Notes: generated by a model from the sequence alone, not told the origin. Positions 1-10,486 are shown, counted from the first letter of the stretch. The stretch is 15,800 nucleotides of DNA from Rostrohypoxylon terebratum (GCA_022497145.1 MU386095.1:1-15800); one strand, 5' to 3'. Numbers and translations are program-made.

Positions 1-108
1 AATAGTAGTAGTCATCTGCCGCCAGCAGGCGGTATGGCCCATGCGCAAGGCGGTGACATGCGGCAGCACCTGCTGGCACGTGGCCAGGACCCACACCATT
101 ATAATCTT
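1..108. other. GC-balanced isochore edge, possible end of a coding gene
   Basis: The composition is normal here (many CA, TG, GC and GG dinucleotides) and changes to almost pure A/T within about 10 bases after position 105. The plus frame beginning at base 1 stays open from the window edge to a TAA at 118-120 (39 codons, containing HLPPAGG and GQDPHHYN). A minus frame starting with ATG at 99 is also open to the left edge, and a second plus frame is open too, so the coding strand cannot be chosen. A small hairpin, CCGCC/GGCGG with a 4-nt loop, lies at 19-32. I do not recognise a protein family. It could equally be UTR or unique intergenic DNA. The compositional boundary is certain; the coding call is weak. 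Confidence 0.55.
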
Positions 109-3100
109 TTTAAATATTAAAAAAGAATATTATTAGTATTTAATACAATTACTTTAAAGATATTAAAATATCGGTTTAATTTTAAATCTTAATTTTTTTT
201 AAAATTTCCTATAATGAATTTATTAAAATTTATAATAAACGGCTTAAATACCGTAATAATAAAAGATTATATATAGGTTATAACTAAATTAAAAATGTTA
301 AAAAACTTTACGAATTTAAAAATATAAATCGAAATAACTGGATTTTTATAACATTATATTCTTTATTATTAATAAAAATCTAACCTTTATAAAATAAAAA
401 AATAAATATACTTAAAAATGTGAAGGTAAAATTTAAACTAGTATTAACGATAACAAATCGAAAAAAATATATAACACGAATAATATTTATTTTAATAATT
501 TAAAAACGATAAAGTTTTAAAATTTTATAAAATTAATTATTAAAACTAAATTATTTAGTTTATTAAAATTTTAATAGAATAGTTTTTATAAAAATTAATG
601 TATTAAAGTAATATAATTTTAATGTTTTAATTTTTTACCTTATAAAAGAATAAATTGATTAATTAATTAAGATTTTAATAATTAAACTTATTATATATTT
701 TTGTAAAACTTTAATAAAACGCGAAAAGCGTTATAGAAATTTAAAGTTTAAAATTATTTACTTAGTATCAATTTATCGTTAAATTAAATTTGTTTTTAAT
801 TTTATTATTTACTTATATAAATATTAACCGATTATAATTTAATAAAAAGAATTATAAACTAAACATCGATAAAAACAATAAATGTTGATAAAATAAATAA
901 TAAGCTTATATTATATTAGTATATTTATTTTAATTTAAATTAACAATATAGTATATATTAAATAGATTAAATATAATACTTAATACATTATTAAAACTAT
1001 TAATAACATTAATTAAAAAAAACAACATTATTATAAATAATAAAGAAACCTTTATACTAAAAAACGTAGCTAATAATAGAATATAATAGTTCGGTAATTT
1101 AATTGATATTAAAATAAGAATTGAAATTATAACTAAATTTAAAACGAAAATTAAAGCCGAATATATTAAAAATAAACAATCAAAACGGTTTTATAAAATC
1201 TTATTAATGGTTAAAAAATATAACTTAATAAAATTAATATAAATTAATTAATAAATTAATATACTATATTTTTTTAATAAAATAAAAAAATTATTATAAT
1301 ATTATTATGCGTATAAAACATTTTAAAATTAACTTATAATTAAAATTTTCATTTTAATTTAATACGAATATTATATAACTTTGAAAATTTTTAAATTTAA
1401 AATAGAAAAGAAAAAATAAAAAAATATATTATATGATATTTAATTTATATTAAAAATTAAATTAATTAGTTTATTTTATTAAGAAAATTATTTTTAATTA
1501 CTTTGTTTGTAATTTTATATTATATTATTGCTTAAGATTTTATTATTATATTATTAAAAATAATATATTAATAAATGTTAAATTATAAGTATTATAACAC
1601 ATTATTTATAATTACTTATAAGATTTAATAAAAAAGTTATTTTAATTTTTAAATACATATAATATATCGTAGTTTAATAAATAAAGTAATTATTTAAAAC
1701 GTTTGAAATGTACAATTAAAGTATTTTATAAAAAGTTATATTCGATTATAATTAAAAAATTTCTTATTTAAAATATAATAATTTTTATTCGCATAAATAA
1801 AAATTAAATTTATAATAAATATTATATATTACTTTTAAATAAAAAAAATTATCATTTTAATAATAATATATATTAATAATGTAGCTTAAATTAAAAAACG
1901 CGGTTTATAATTAGTTAAAAAGCTTATCGGTAAATTAATGCTTATAATTATAATACTTTAATTTATATATAAATTTAGTTGTAACATTATACACTTTTTT
2001 TTACATTTTAAACTTTTTTTGTTTTATATTTTATTATATATTTAATAACTTTTAATTCATAAAAACTTTTTTAATAAACTTTTTAAAACTTTTAAACTTT
2101 ATAGTTTAATTAATTATATTATTACAAATTCATTAGCTTTAATTATATTACAATTACGTTTTTTAAAAAAAGTTACGTAAATAAAAATTTTAATAAGTAT
2201 TAAACGTTAAATTTTTCAATAAATTATATACCTTTTAAATTAATTATTAATTTTTCGGTTTAATAAAAATAATAATAACTTTTTTTAAATATATATAATG
2301 TGCTATAATTTAAATATATTAATTTAAAAATTAAAATTTACAAGATAAGTTAAATTATAAGTTTTTATAATATATATATTAAAAGTTATTTAAGTTAAAA
2401 ATAATAAAAGATGTTAAACATTAGTTTAATACAGGTAATTTTATCGATATAATTTCGATTAATTAAAAACCGCGTTTTTAATTCGAGGCACACTATTAAT
2501 ATACACTATTATGAAAATAATAATTCTCTTAAATAAACGGTTAATCCGAAAAACGCAATTAAAAAATAAAACTAATAGTTTAATATTACTAAACTACTTA
2601 TAAAAATATATTATGAGTTTAAATAATTTTATCGTTATAATATAAAATTAATAACATATATCATTTAATTTTAAAACATAATTTAAATAAAATTATTTTA
2701 AGTTTTAAATTAAATTTTATACTATTTTATATTAAAGTCCTAATAAATATTTTTAACTATAAAATAATAAAAAAGTAATTTCGTAAAAAAATAAAAAAGC
2801 CTTAAATTTTATAATGATAAACATATAAATTTAATATAATAAAATATGTAAACTAATAAATTTTAAAATAAAAAAGTTAATATATTTAAAGTTATATAAA
2901 AGGTATATATTATTAGAAAAACTAAGTAAAAAACTTTCTTAATAATAAATTAGTTTTTTATTTATCGTTAAAAAAGTTATTTTATTTACATATCGATTAA
3001 ATATTTTAAAATGGTGACAAATTTATAATATTATAAATGTGTCTTAAATATATAAAATTTTATAAAGAAAAGATTTTTACTTAAAACGTTTTTTATTATT

Positions 3101-3967
3101 AAGTTGAATTATTACAAAAAAACGATAATAAATAACATTTATATAAAATTAAACACTTTTTAACTTAAAAAATAAAAAAATACCATTTAAAACATGATAA
3201 ATAATACCTAAAAAAAATTATTAATAATGAATGCTTTTAAATTAATTTATCGATATAACTAAGCCTATTTTACAAACACGGTTAAATAAAAAAAAAGCTA
3301 AAAAAGTTAAGTTTATACGTTTTAATTAAAAATCTATTAAAATTTCACTTTAAACTTTTTTTAACGATGCGATATTATTTAAAAACTCAATAAAGCCGGT
3401 TTTTTATACGACATTAAATTAAAATTATACTACTTATTAAAGTAAATTTATAATTAAAATAATTATATTTTAATATAAAAAATTATTGAGTAATATAATA
3501 TATTATAACTTTAATTTATAACCTTAACGTTTATAACATTTAACGTTTTTTATCGTTTAACGTTATTTATTAACGTGATCTTATTGTATTTTATTAAATT
3601 ATAATTTAATTAAATTTTAAATTTTACTTAAAAAATACATTATTAATAATTCAATTAATCATTTAAAACTTTTAACAATAACTTTTAATATAATTTTCGA
3701 TATACTTATATAATTTTAAATAAAATCTTTAAAGCTTTTTTTATTTTTTTGAAAGTTAATCTTTTTAAATGTCCGGAAAAAAATAACTTTTCGTAAGTTT
3801 TAAGATTTTTTAATCTTTTTAAATGTATAAAAACTTTAAAAAAAATAAAAAAACCTTAAACAATTTTCTTTATAAAAGGTTATTATAAAGGAATATTATT
3901 TACTTAAAAAAAGTAAAATTTATCCGAAAAATATACCTTTTTAATATAACTTTTAATCCGGTTATAT
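109..3967. other. AT-rich RIP-type block without recognisable genes
   Basis: All six frames are broken every few codons, mostly by TAA and TAG. The surviving C and G sit mainly in CG, CC and CT contexts, while CA and TG are scarce and TA is everywhere. That pattern is expected when RIP has converted CpA to TpA on both strands. The plus strand is somewhat richer in A than T over much of this block (for example around 1021-1200), which could mean relic elements were coded on the plus strand, but I could not identify a family. A small less-mutated patch with several CA/TG steps lies around 2484-2535. I see no promoter, RNA gene or attachment site. Confidence 0.8.
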
Positions 3968-4024
3968 AGTTTTTAATATAATTATATAATTATATAAGTT
4001 TTAATATAATTATATAACTATATA
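3968..4024. repeat. Two-copy 28-29 bp tandem repeat
   Basis: Unit 1 (3968-3996) and unit 2 (3997-4024) both begin AGTTTT, continue with an alternating TAATATAATTATATAA core and end ACTATATA or ATTATATA. A third unit begins at 4025 but breaks down after about 8 bases. It lies just left of the A1 repeat and may be part of the target into which A1 inserted. It is probably a simple slippage product. Confidence 0.7.
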
Positions 4025-4043
4025 ACTTTAAATACAATTATTA

Positions 4044-4323
4044 TTAAAGATTAATTAATCATTTAAAATAGGTATAAAAGTTTATTAATTAAGTGAAAAT
4101 GTTTATTATATTAAAGTTAAAAAATATAAAAAAAAACATTTATAATTATAATATAAATAAAAAAATAACCTTATAAAATTAATTAACTTTAAATTAACCT
4201 TAATTAAGTATAATAAATATATATTACTTTTAAAATATTACCACTACTTTTTAAGCCTTATATTACACGTGATTACATGTCGTTTTTAATATATATATAA
4301 AACGTTATAATAATATATTATAA
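4044..4323 (-). repeat. Repeat family A, copy A1 (about 280 bp)
   Basis: This aligns over its whole length with the reverse complement of A4 (10761-11041) and of A3 (9865-10607 without its LTR insert). The ends match base for base: the outer end TTAAAGATTAATTAA matches the complement of the A4 end, and the inner end finishes at TTATAA. Length is 280 bp against 281 for A4. The flanking 9-mers CAATTATTA (4035-4043) and TAATTTTTA (4324-4332) agree at 7 of 9, with one difference a C/T change as RIP would make, so they may be an eroded target-site duplication. A CACGTG box sits at 4266-4271. No coding capacity. Family unknown: possibly a MITE, a solo LTR or an LTR half (see the D segment). Confidence 0.8.
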
Positions 4324-4460
4324 TAATTTTTAACTTTTAAAAAAACTCGTTTTAAATTTTTATACTTATTTCAATAAATTTCATTTATTTCGATGGCTTT
4401 AATAAATATTTACAACGTTTAATAATTTATTATTATTTAAATAGTTATTAATAATTTTAT
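4324..4460 (-). repeat. Segment D next to A1, shared with 9750-9857
   Basis: The homology between A1 and A2 does not stop at the A boundary. It continues for another 137 bp here, and for about 108 bp at 9750-9857, with the same order of landmarks (TAATTTTTAA, TTTTAAATTTTTATA, AATAAATATTTA, TTTATTATTATTTAAATA). A3 and A4 do not carry D at this end. Either the true element is A+D (about 417 bp) and A4 is a shorter derivative, or an A element already sat next to D when a larger unit was duplicated. The pyrimidine-rich stretch just right of D (about 4461-4483) would read as purine-rich on the minus strand. Confidence 0.7.
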
Positions 4461-5484
4461 TTTTTTATCTACTTTAATTTATTTTATTACTAAAATTTAT
4501 TAATTTATTAAAGTATATTTTTAAAGTTTAACGTTCAATATTAAATAAGGTTAAAATTTTAATTTATTTATTTAATTTAATATTTTAATTTTTTTAATTT
4601 AAGGTTTATTATTTCTTTAAAAAGGGGTTATAAATTTTAACTTAATAATAAATTATAAAGATTTTTCCGTAAGCGGTCCGCGTTGAACTATTATTAATCG
4701 GTTTATTTATAAGAAAATGTTAGTTTATAAATGTTTAAACGCGTCGGGTGTTCCGTAATAATTTCGTACGATAATAACGTTATAAAAAAACTTAACTTAT
4801 TATTTAATTTATTTATTTCGGTGCCGGCTTTAATTAAAATAAACACTTTATAGCTTACTTTAAAATTCAACTTACGTTTATATTAATTTACTTAGTTAAT
4901 TTATCTTTTTTATAATTATTTAATTTTCTTTTTACTTATATTTTAAAATTCTTTATTTATTTTATTAGGCTTTTTATTTTTTCTTTTAAAATATGTTTCT
5001 TTATTGATAATTAAAAAAGCGTTGTTTTTTTTAATTAAAAAAATTATTTTTTCGTTTATTAATACTTTACGTAAGGAAAAACCGTTAAGCAATTTATAAA
5101 GAAATATTACATAATATTTAACGTTAAAATAATACGATTTTAATTATTTTAATAATAGTTTATAAAAAGTTAAAACCGTTAATTTATATATTTATTTATA
5201 ATTTTAATTTATTTTATTAATTATTTATGTTTTATTACTATAAACTTTTATTTTATACTTTAAATTTTTAATATTTTGTTAAAAAATTTAAAAATAAACT
5301 ATTTATTTTAATTATTAATTATTAAGTTAAATAATATAACGTAATAGTTTACCGCCGTTTATTAATACCTGTTATAAGATTAAAGCTTTATAAAAAGGTA
5401 ATAAAAATCTCTTTTAATTTAATATTATATAAAACCGTACGATGAAATATAAAGTTATTTTTATTATTAAACCGGATTAAATCG

Positions 5485-5716
5485 AAATTAAAACACGTAA
5501 AACCATTACTTTTTTAAGTACTTAAAATGTTTTTATATTAATTATCATAAAGTTTCTCTTTTTTTAAGTATAAAAGTTTAATAAAAAAGTTTTAAAAAAT
5601 ATAATATAATTATAATTAAAATTGTATACTTTAAAACATTGACTTATAATAGTTTTATATAACTAACATATATAAAATAATACACTTTAAATAATTAATC
5701 GAAATGAAAGTTAGTT
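5485..5716 (+). repeat. Repeat B, uninterrupted copy
   Basis: This aligns in three consecutive blocks with 10612-10760, 11042-11096 and 11697-11736. Shared landmarks are the TATAAAAGTTTAATAAAAAA type core (5568-5590), AACATATATAAA (5665-5676) and TTTAAATAATTAATCGAAAT (5686-5705). Most differences are C/T or G/A. Because this copy is unbroken, it shows the pre-insertion state for both elements that later entered the other copy: TATACTTTA at 5625-5633 is the A4 target, and AATAA at 5676-5680 is the target of the TIR element. The nature of B is unknown and it has no coding potential. Confidence 0.78.
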
Positions 5717-5984
5717 AATCAATCAATTAATTATTAAATTAAATTAATTAACTTAACGGTATAATTTATTATAACATTTTTTATGTAATAACTATATTAA
5801 AAGGATTTTAATAATTAATTTATAACAATTAATAAATTATTATATTTGTTTTCTATTTTATTAAAAAATTTAAAATTTATTACCACGTGTTTTTATTATA
5901 TATTTAAAATTAATAAAAAAAATAATAACTTTAAAGTTTGATTTTATAAAACTTTAATTAACTAATAAAAATAATTAATTATAT

Positions 5985-6006
5985 ATTTATTTATTTATTT
6001 ATTTAT
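5985..6006. repeat. (ATTT)5 microsatellite
   Basis: Five perfect ATTT units run from 5985 to 6004, followed by AT. It is an ordinary simple repeat in AT-rich DNA. Confidence 0.9.
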
Positions 6007-6423
6007 GTAATTTTAACTATTAATATTAACTAACTATTAATCGTTTTACTTTATTTTTTTAAGTAAATTATTTTTAAACGCGTGTGTATTTTTTTAATAA
6101 TTTATTTGTAAAAGTTGTTTTAATTAAAAATAATTAAACTTTTTTTAAGTAATTATTTAATATATTTTATTTATTTTCTTTTATAAATAGTATTTTTTTC
6201 GGTAATTTTATGATTTTAACGATTTATAATTTATTTTTAAAAGTTAATTTATTAAAGTTACCTTTAAAAGCTTTAATATATTATAGTTATTTAAGATAAA
6301 TAGTTTTAATAACGTTTAAGCTTTAAGCTTTATTTAAATTATCGTTCGAGGTTACGAGTTTAAATAATATTATTATACATTATTTGTTTTTTTTTACTTC
6401 TAAGTTTATATCTTTTATTATAG

Positions 6424-7494
6424 TTTTAAAAACACGTCGGAAATTATATTTACCGCTTTTAAACGGTATATAATTATAAAGTTATATTAAGTAATTAAAT
6501 TTACTTAATTTACTTGTTTTAAGTTTAAAACTTTATTTATTATAAAATATTTTAAGGCTTTATAATTTATTCTAATAAAAAATAATTAAATATATTAAAA
6601 ACTTATTAATTTTACTTTTTAATATAATAATATTTTAATAATTATTAATATTTTTTATCGTAAATCTTTTAATTTAATTTCCTTTTTTATAAGGTTTTTA
6701 AGTGTTTTTTATTATAATAAAAATCTAATAACTATACTATTAAAAACGTCGGTTTTTACTTTAATTCTTAAGTGATATCAAAAATAAGTAAAAATTAACA
6801 CGTTTATTATACGGTTTTATAATTGTTTAAAAATTAATTAACATTTAATAGTTTATGTTAAATTAAATCTTTATTTTATAAAAGTTATAAAACTTTAAAA
6901 AAAACTATATTACTTAAATTACCGTTTTTTCGTTTTTTATAAGTATAAGTTATTATTAAATTACTTTAACTTTATTAAGGTCTACGTTTATTTCATTCAT
7001 GTTTATATAAAAACCTAAAAGTTTTATCTTTATAACGTAAAATTTACACCTAATCACATTAATTTATAACTTAATTTATCGTAGCTTATCTAACACTTTA
7101 TAAACATATATTTTATGTTTTCTTTTAATTTTTTAAAAAATAATTATATTATTTATATAAATAATATAAAGCTTATTTAAGTAATGATAAAATATATTAG
7201 TCATATATTATTGAAAAGTAAAAAGCTTATTTATAAAGTTAAAAAAATAACTTTATGTTAATAAATTTTATATTTTATTTTAAATATAATAAAGCTTTTA
7301 TTTTTTATTATTATTAATATATTATAAAACATTTATTAAATGTTCATTTTTAAAGAAAATCTTTTTTTTATAACTCGTGTTAATATTTCTTTGATAAAAA
7401 AGAAAAAATAACGGTTTTTTTTATAAACGCGTTTAATTTTTTATAATTTATATAAAATCGTAACTTCCCGTTAGTTTTTTTTACGAATAATATT
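6424..7494 (-). pseudogene. Fossil Ty3/gypsy pol (reverse transcriptase to RNase H)
   Basis: Read on the minus strand, this keeps gypsy landmarks in the correct order and spacing. At 7494-7384 the frame gives VNIIRKKN, later KNRYFFFF, matching the family's V.FV+KK(D/N)G...VDYR.LN..T.KNRYPLPL. At about 7207-7187 YMTNIFYHY fits YMDDI(F/L)I.S. At 7018-6952 it reads LLGFY, then NVDLNKVKVI, matching FLG(F/H)...(V/M)DP.KV..I. At 6904-6875 FFLKFYNFYK matches FLGF.NFYRRFI. At 6468-6424 YRLKAVNIISDVFLK matches YRPG..N..(A/S)DALSR. Most differences need only C-to-T or G-to-A changes, for example CCA GGA becoming TTA AAA, and most stops are TAA/TAG. The first and last blocks share a phase different from the middle ones, so indels have occurred. 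It would have copied element RNA into DNA in the cytoplasm; it is dead now. Gag, protease and integrase are not recognised. Confidence 0.85.
7144..7169. repeat. 26-bp perfect palindrome
   Basis: Every base pairs with its mirror partner from T7144/A7169 to the TA centre at 7156-7157, with no loop. It lies within the reverse-transcriptase fossil just downstream of the YxDD position. In DNA this AT-rich, perfect palindromes of this size are uncommon but can arise by chance. Confidence 0.85.
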
Positions 7495-9635
7495 AACATT
7501 ATTTATAATATAAATAATAATTTAATAAATTTTTATAAGTTTTTTATAATATATTTATAATAAGCTTTTATTTTATTTAAAGTTATTTTATATAAAAAGT
7601 TATATTTTTAATTTAATATAATGATTTACTTTAAAACGGTATAATAATAACTTATTTAATATTGCTTTATTAAATACGTTTAAGTCATTATAATATTTTT
7701 TCGGAATTATTTTTAACGTTAATTTCCTTAATATATTATTATTATCCGGTAATTAATTTTTCGTACTTTTTTTATAATAAATTTATTTAAGGTATAAGTT
7801 TATTTATTTATATTTTAACTTCTTAATTTTTTATATTACTTAATACAACTTTATAACACTTGAAAATGTAATATTTAACGGTTAATATTTATATTAATTA
7901 ATAATATTTTTTTAAAACGTATAAGCCTTATATATCTCAGCTATTTTTTTTATTAAAAGTATTAATTTTAATTTATATTTTAACTTTTATTTATAAAAGT
8001 TTTTTTTATTTATATTCGTTTAACATTATATATATCTTTTATAGCTTTACATTAAAACTAACATTATAATTAATATTTTTACGTGGTCATTAAAATATTA
8101 ATATTAAAGTTATTAGTTTATTTTTTTCGTATAATAAATTTAAGTGCGGTTATTGATTTACCTTTTATTTTTATAATTTATTATAAACTAATATTAATTT
8201 TTTAAATTATATCTTTACTCTTTATTTATTATTTAATCTTTTTATATAATTATATAATAAAAGTTGTATATTAAATGTATATATTTATAAAACTTTAATA
8301 ATTATATTTTAAATTTAATATAATTTTTTCATTTTATTAAATAATTTATAAAAGCATTTTTATATTCATTATATAAAGTTAAATTAATTTTTTTATTAAA
8401 TAATAAAAAAGTTATAAAAGTAATAAATAAATTATATAATATATAATAGTTTTTTAATAAATAAGTATTTTTATGAATATAATTTAATTAAAGTTTTAAA
8501 TTTATATATAATAAATTACTTATTAAAAGCTTTTTAATAATTTTGTTAAAATATATATTCCTTATAATTTATATAAAATTAACGTTATTCTTAAATAGTT
8601 TTAAATCATAATAAACTTTTTAATACCATATTATTCGTTTATATTAACTTTAAATTCGTAAATATTATGATTTTCTTTGTTTACATTTTTAAAAATAATT
8701 TACCTTTATAAAAATATAATTTTTAATTCAATATATTTAAACTTTTATTATTAAAATTTATAAACTTAATATTTTTTAAAAATATAATATAAATTTATTC
8801 TATTATTTTAAAATTATTCTATTAATATATTATTTGTAAGTAAATTAATATATAAAGAAATTAATAAATGAAACAAATTAATAAATGAAAAAAATAATAT
8901 ATTTAAAATTTATTTAATATATTATTTTTTAACATTAAAATTATTATGTTTTTAAGTCTTTTATTTAATTATTTATTTACCGAATGAAATCATTAATATC
9001 ATTTTTTAATTTATAATAAATATAATCGATTTAAATCTTTAAAGATATGAATTTAAGATTATTATTATCGGTTAAAAAGTAAATATATTTATATATATTA
9101 TTAATTATTTTATTATAATCTTTATGATTAGTAATTAACTTATTATTAATAAAACTATTTAAAGTTAAATTTAAAATTAACTTATTTTTTTAAATATTAA
9201 CATTATTATTATATTTAAACTTTATAATATATAAAATTAACGTTAAAAAATAAGTATTTATATATAATAAAATATAAAAAAATAAGTTTATTTTTTATTT
9301 TGTATGTTATTTTTATTTAATTACTTTATTCATAATATTTTACCAATAAAAATAATTATTTGTATAGTTTAAAATATACTTTATATTTATTATATAAAAT
9401 ACTATTAAACTTATATAAATAACTTTATTATATTAAAAAAAGCTATTTATAAATTTAAGGTTAAATATAATAAATAATAGTTTTAACTGTTATTAATAAA
9501 TGAAGTGCTATATACTTAAGGTTATAACATGTGGTAACACTTGTTTACACTTAACTAATATTTACACGTAAACTTTATTATTTATATAATTTTACTTATC
9601 CGTTAAATGTTTTAAACTTTTAATTTAAACCTCCG
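7495..9635. other. RIP-mutated DNA upstream of the gypsy RT fossil
   Basis: In the minus-strand orientation of the pol fossil this is where gag, protease and the 5' leader would lie. The plus strand is T-rich to about 8850, then more balanced. I could not recognise a zinc knuckle, protease motif or primer-binding site. A 17-bp tandem duplication sits at 8858-8890, and a patch with unusually many CA/TG steps at about 9487-9567. No gene, RNA or regulatory site is supported. Confidence 0.55.
8858..8890. repeat. 17-bp tandem duplication
   Basis: The unit AAATTAATAAATGAAAC (8858-8874) is followed at once by AAATTAATAAATGAAA (8875-8890) with no mismatch. Both copies keep the TG of ATGAAA, so the duplication is probably younger than most of the mutations around it. 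Confidence 0.85.
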
Positions 9636-9749
9636 TAAAAAAATAAGTTCATAAAATTAATTAATTTTAAACTAACTTTAATTAAATATAATATATATAT
9701 ATATATCGTTTTTAATATATATATAAAATATTATAATAACGTATTATAA
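9636..9749 (-). repeat. Repeat family A, copy A2 (partial)
   Basis: This matches the inner part of A1 from about 4155 to 4323 in the same direction, ending at the same TTATAA (9744-9749). The outer roughly 110 bp of A is absent: the sequence left of 9636 does not align. Relative to A3, 53 bp are also missing between two AAAAACG repeats (on this strand CGTTTTT at 9707-9713), as expected for deletion through short direct repeats. It contains an (AT)n run around 9688-9706. Confidence 0.72.
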
Positions 9750-9857
9750 TAATTTTTAATTTTTTAAAAAACTTATTTTAAATTTTTATATTTATTTTAA
9801 TGTTTTTAATAAATATTTATAATGTTTAATAGTTTATTATTATTTAAATAATTATTA
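9750..9857 (-). repeat. Segment D next to A2
   Basis: This is homologous to 4324-4460, about 30 bp shorter through small deletions. It keeps the order TAATTTTTAA, AATTTTTATATTTATTT, TTTAATAAATATTTA, TTATTATTATTTAAATA. It joins A2 on the left and is followed within about 8 bp by the inverted A3 copy, so A2-D-A3 forms a large imperfect inverted repeat. Confidence 0.7.
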
Positions 9858-10016
9858 ACGATTATTATAATATATTATTATAACGTTTTATATATATATT
9901 AAAAACGACGTATAATTAGGTGTAATAAAGCTTAAAAATAACATATATATTTCAAAAACGATATATATATATTATATTTAATTAAGCTTAATTTAAAATT
10001 AATTAATTTTATAAAG

Positions 10017-10021
10017 TTATT
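10017..10021. repeat. Target-site duplication of LTR 1, left copy (TTATT)
   Basis: TTATT directly precedes the LTR and is repeated directly after it at 10497-10501. A4 carries the same site uninterrupted at 10916-10920, in the same context (TTTATAAAG before it, TTTCGTTTATATTATAA after it). This fixes the insertion point and the 5-bp duplication. Confidence 0.92.
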
Positions 10022-10116
10022 TGTCACAAACCAACAAGCGACCACCAAGAAAACCCAAAGGATGGAGACCACATGAACCAATCACGGCTAAACCACGGCA
10101 TATAAGTAATCTAATT

Positions 10117-10240
10117 GATCTAACTAACCTACTCGCATAAATAGATCAGCCAGATCAGTCGGATCAGCCTCAAGGTGCACACGATCTAGGCGATCTAAGT
10201 GATCTATTCGCATAACTAGATTAATTAGATCACTTAGATC
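10117..10240. promoter_or_regulatory. Phased GATC array in the U3 part of LTR 1
   Basis: GATC occurs nine times, starting at 10117, 10144, 10153, 10162, 10183, 10192, 10201, 10228 and 10237. Within clusters the spacing is exactly 9 bp. A TCGCATAAATAGA block at 10132 recurs as TCGCATAACTAGA at 10208, so part of the array grew by a roughly 76-bp duplication. LTR 2 has only four GATC sites, at 12613, 12622, 12633 and 12643. U3 arrays often act as enhancers, but the factor, if any, is unknown. Confidence 0.6.
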
Positions 10241-10283
10241 ACGGTAACCTCATAACACTAAAAGAATAAGAAGGAAGGATATC

Positions 10284-10290
10284 TATATAA
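10284..10290 (+). promoter_or_regulatory. Probable TATA box of LTR 1
   Basis: TATATAA lies at the junction between the variable U3-like part and the conserved R/U5-like part. LTR 2 has TATATAAAG at the equivalent point (12567-12574, minus strand). Transcription would run rightwards. The start site cannot be fixed from sequence. Confidence 0.5.
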
Positions 10291-10461
10291 TCACAGCATT
10301 TTCCATGTATCTAGTCACTCACTTAGCTCTTTAGTTATCAATCTAAGTCTATTCACTACGAGTAGGGAGAGGACTCCAAGCTTCTCTGACGAACATACTT
10401 GATTGATTACACTTGACCTCTACGATTACTGTTACCTTAAAATCAAGACCCCCTTATGAAG

Positions 10462-10486
10462 CTATACTTACTAAGCCTAAGTATAG
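10462..10486 (+). other. Conserved hairpin near the LTR 3' end
   Basis: CTATACTTA (10462-10470) pairs perfectly with TAAGTATAG (10478-10486) around a 7-nt loop. LTR 2 carries the same 9-bp stem at 12370-12394. In an LTR transcript this region could lie near the RNA 3' end, so the stem may matter for termination or polyadenylation. That role is inference. Confidence 0.6.

Larger units (their letters stand above)
4461..6423. other. RIP-mutated DNA downstream of the gypsy pol fossil
   Basis: On the minus strand this lies downstream of the RNase H signature, where a gypsy integrase and the 3' untranslated region would be expected. The plus strand is clearly T-rich (for example 5221-5280), in keeping with a fossil coded on the minus strand. 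I looked for the integrase zinc finger and DDE residues and could not recognise them. A CpG-retaining patch occurs at about 4665-4830, and one intact copy of repeat B at 5485-5716. No open reading frame, RNA gene or promoter could be supported. Confidence 0.6.

Noticed and set aside
5985..6006. ATTT repeat as a functional element
   Set aside because: It is a simple microsatellite expected in DNA of this composition.
5300..6420. Gypsy integrase domain
   Set aside because: Expected here from the pol order, but I could not read a convincing zinc finger or DDE set in any minus frame, so it is not annotated.
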